From Clostridia bacterium (lineage in GTDB: Bacteria; Bacillota_A; Clostridia; Oscillospirales; QAKW01): a stretch of 28,672 bases of DNA. The notes beneath the pieces were generated by a model. It ran no database searches. It was not told where the DNA came from and saw only the letters and a program-made list of their open reading frames with translations. The stretch spans positions 1 through 28,672 of the forward strand of contig JAFQKO010000072.1 of the NCBI GenBank assembly GCA_017396865.1, in the 5' to 3' direction. Shown here in pieces: positions 28,187 through 28,672 of this stretch (position 1 is its first letter; each line of letters opens with the position of its first letter). The translations under genes and the position numbers were made by a program.

Positions 28187-28672
28187 ATGAAAAAGGTTAA
28201 ATGGGGCGTGATCGGTTGCGGCGGCATTGCCGACCGCAGAACGCTGCCCGGCATGATGCTGGCAGAGAATGCCGAGCTGATCGCCGTGATGGATGCCAAT
28301 AAGGCAGCCGCCGAAAACGTCAAAGAAAAATACGGCGCCAAATATGCCTTTGATCGCTATGAAGATCTCCTCGCCCTTGAGGAGATCGAGGCGGTCTACA
28401 TCGCCTCCCCCGTTTTTGCCCATAAGGAGCAGGCCCTTGCCGCCGCCAAGGCAAAAAAGCACATCCTTTTGGAAAAGCCCCTCGGGCTGACCTTGGAGGA
28501 TTCCATCGAGATCATCGAGGTTTGCGAAAAGGAAGGCATCAAATTGGGCGTTGGCCTGATGATGCGCTTCCATGCCTACCATCAGGCGCTCAAAAAGATC
28601 ATTGCCGAGGGCAAGATCGGCGAGATCGTTTCGATGCGGGCGCAGTTCACCTGCTGGTATCCCAAGATGGAA
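28187..28672 (+). CDS. Gfo/Idh/MocA-family oxidoreductase (partial, C-terminus off window)
   Basis: 162 codons are visible before the window ends. The N-terminus VKWGVIGCGGIADRRTLPG is the Rossmann dinucleotide site, VYIASPVFAHKEQALAAAKA is the next conserved strand-helix, and LEKPLGL contains the family Lys. LGVGLMMRFHAYHQ continues the fold. Start ATG 28187 is 2 bp after the DegT stop codon, with AAGG overlapping the stop, so the genes are co-translated. Its sequence differs clearly from the Gfo/Idh enzyme at 7414-8424. It probably makes the keto-sugar that the DegT enzyme aminates. Confidence 0.92.
   Translation, partial: MKKVKWGVIGCGGIADRRTLPGMMLAENAELIAVMDANKAAAENVKEKYGAKYAFDRYEDLLALEEIEAVYIASPVFAHKEQALAAAKAKKHILLEKPLGLTLEDSIEIIEVCEKEGIKLGVGLMMRFHAYHQALKKIIAEGKIGEIVSMRAQFTCWYPKME

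Overview
The window looks like a chromosomal segment from a Gram-positive gut-type Clostridia (Firmicutes) of moderate G+C. The evidence is a SipW-type signal peptidase with its secreted substrates, a class B sortase, a cell-wall sorting signal, strong AGGAGG-type ribosome binding sites, many textbook TTGACA-17-TATAAT promoters and tight intrinsic terminators. No phage, IS or CRISPR was seen. Family names come from motifs read by eye, not from database searches.

Region 1 (1-6450, minus strand) is the most distinctive part. It is a sipW-led operon that encodes, in order of transcription, a Ser/His signal peptidase, four complete TasA/camelysin-like secreted proteins (one fused to a BspA-type leucine-rich-repeat domain), inserted among them a Spy0128/FctA-like three-domain pilin with a non-canonical DPDTG sorting signal, and a fifth TasA-like protein that runs off the left edge. 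This is a plausible hybrid surface-fibre system: SipW-processed fibre subunits, an LRR adhesin and a sortase-anchored base or shaft. A class B sortase that could attach the pilin lies about 12 kb away (18130-18885).

Region 2 (6544-9398) is a sugar/polyol catabolic unit: a Gfo/Idh/MocA dehydrogenase and a sugar-phosphate-isomerase-like TIM barrel, divergent from an AraC regulator. The shared intergenic region carries two direct repeats 21 bp apart. The same logic recurs at 18933-22347, where a second AraC regulator is divergent from a GldA-like dehydrogenase and a metallo-beta-lactamase/KDPG-aldolase fusion, again with 21-bp-spaced repeats.

Region 3 (9407-18015) holds four members of one architecture: N-terminal zinc ribbon, Pro-rich repeat linker, one membrane span, outer domain. 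The members form two paralogous pairs. Between the pairs lie a tRNA-Leu(TAG) with a duplicated 3' end 145 bp downstream and a two-gene ABC-2 exporter of the TagGH/Wzm-Wzt type.

Region 4 (22382-28672) contains a lipoprotein behind a PhoB/OmpR-box-like tandem repeat, a divergent XRE regulator/small Cys-rich membrane protein pair, a 103-nt near-perfect palindrome, an Ldh-family dehydrogenase and malic enzyme operon with a terminator-like hairpin in its leader, and the start of a DegT aminotransferase plus Gfo/Idh oxidoreductase operon cut by the right edge.
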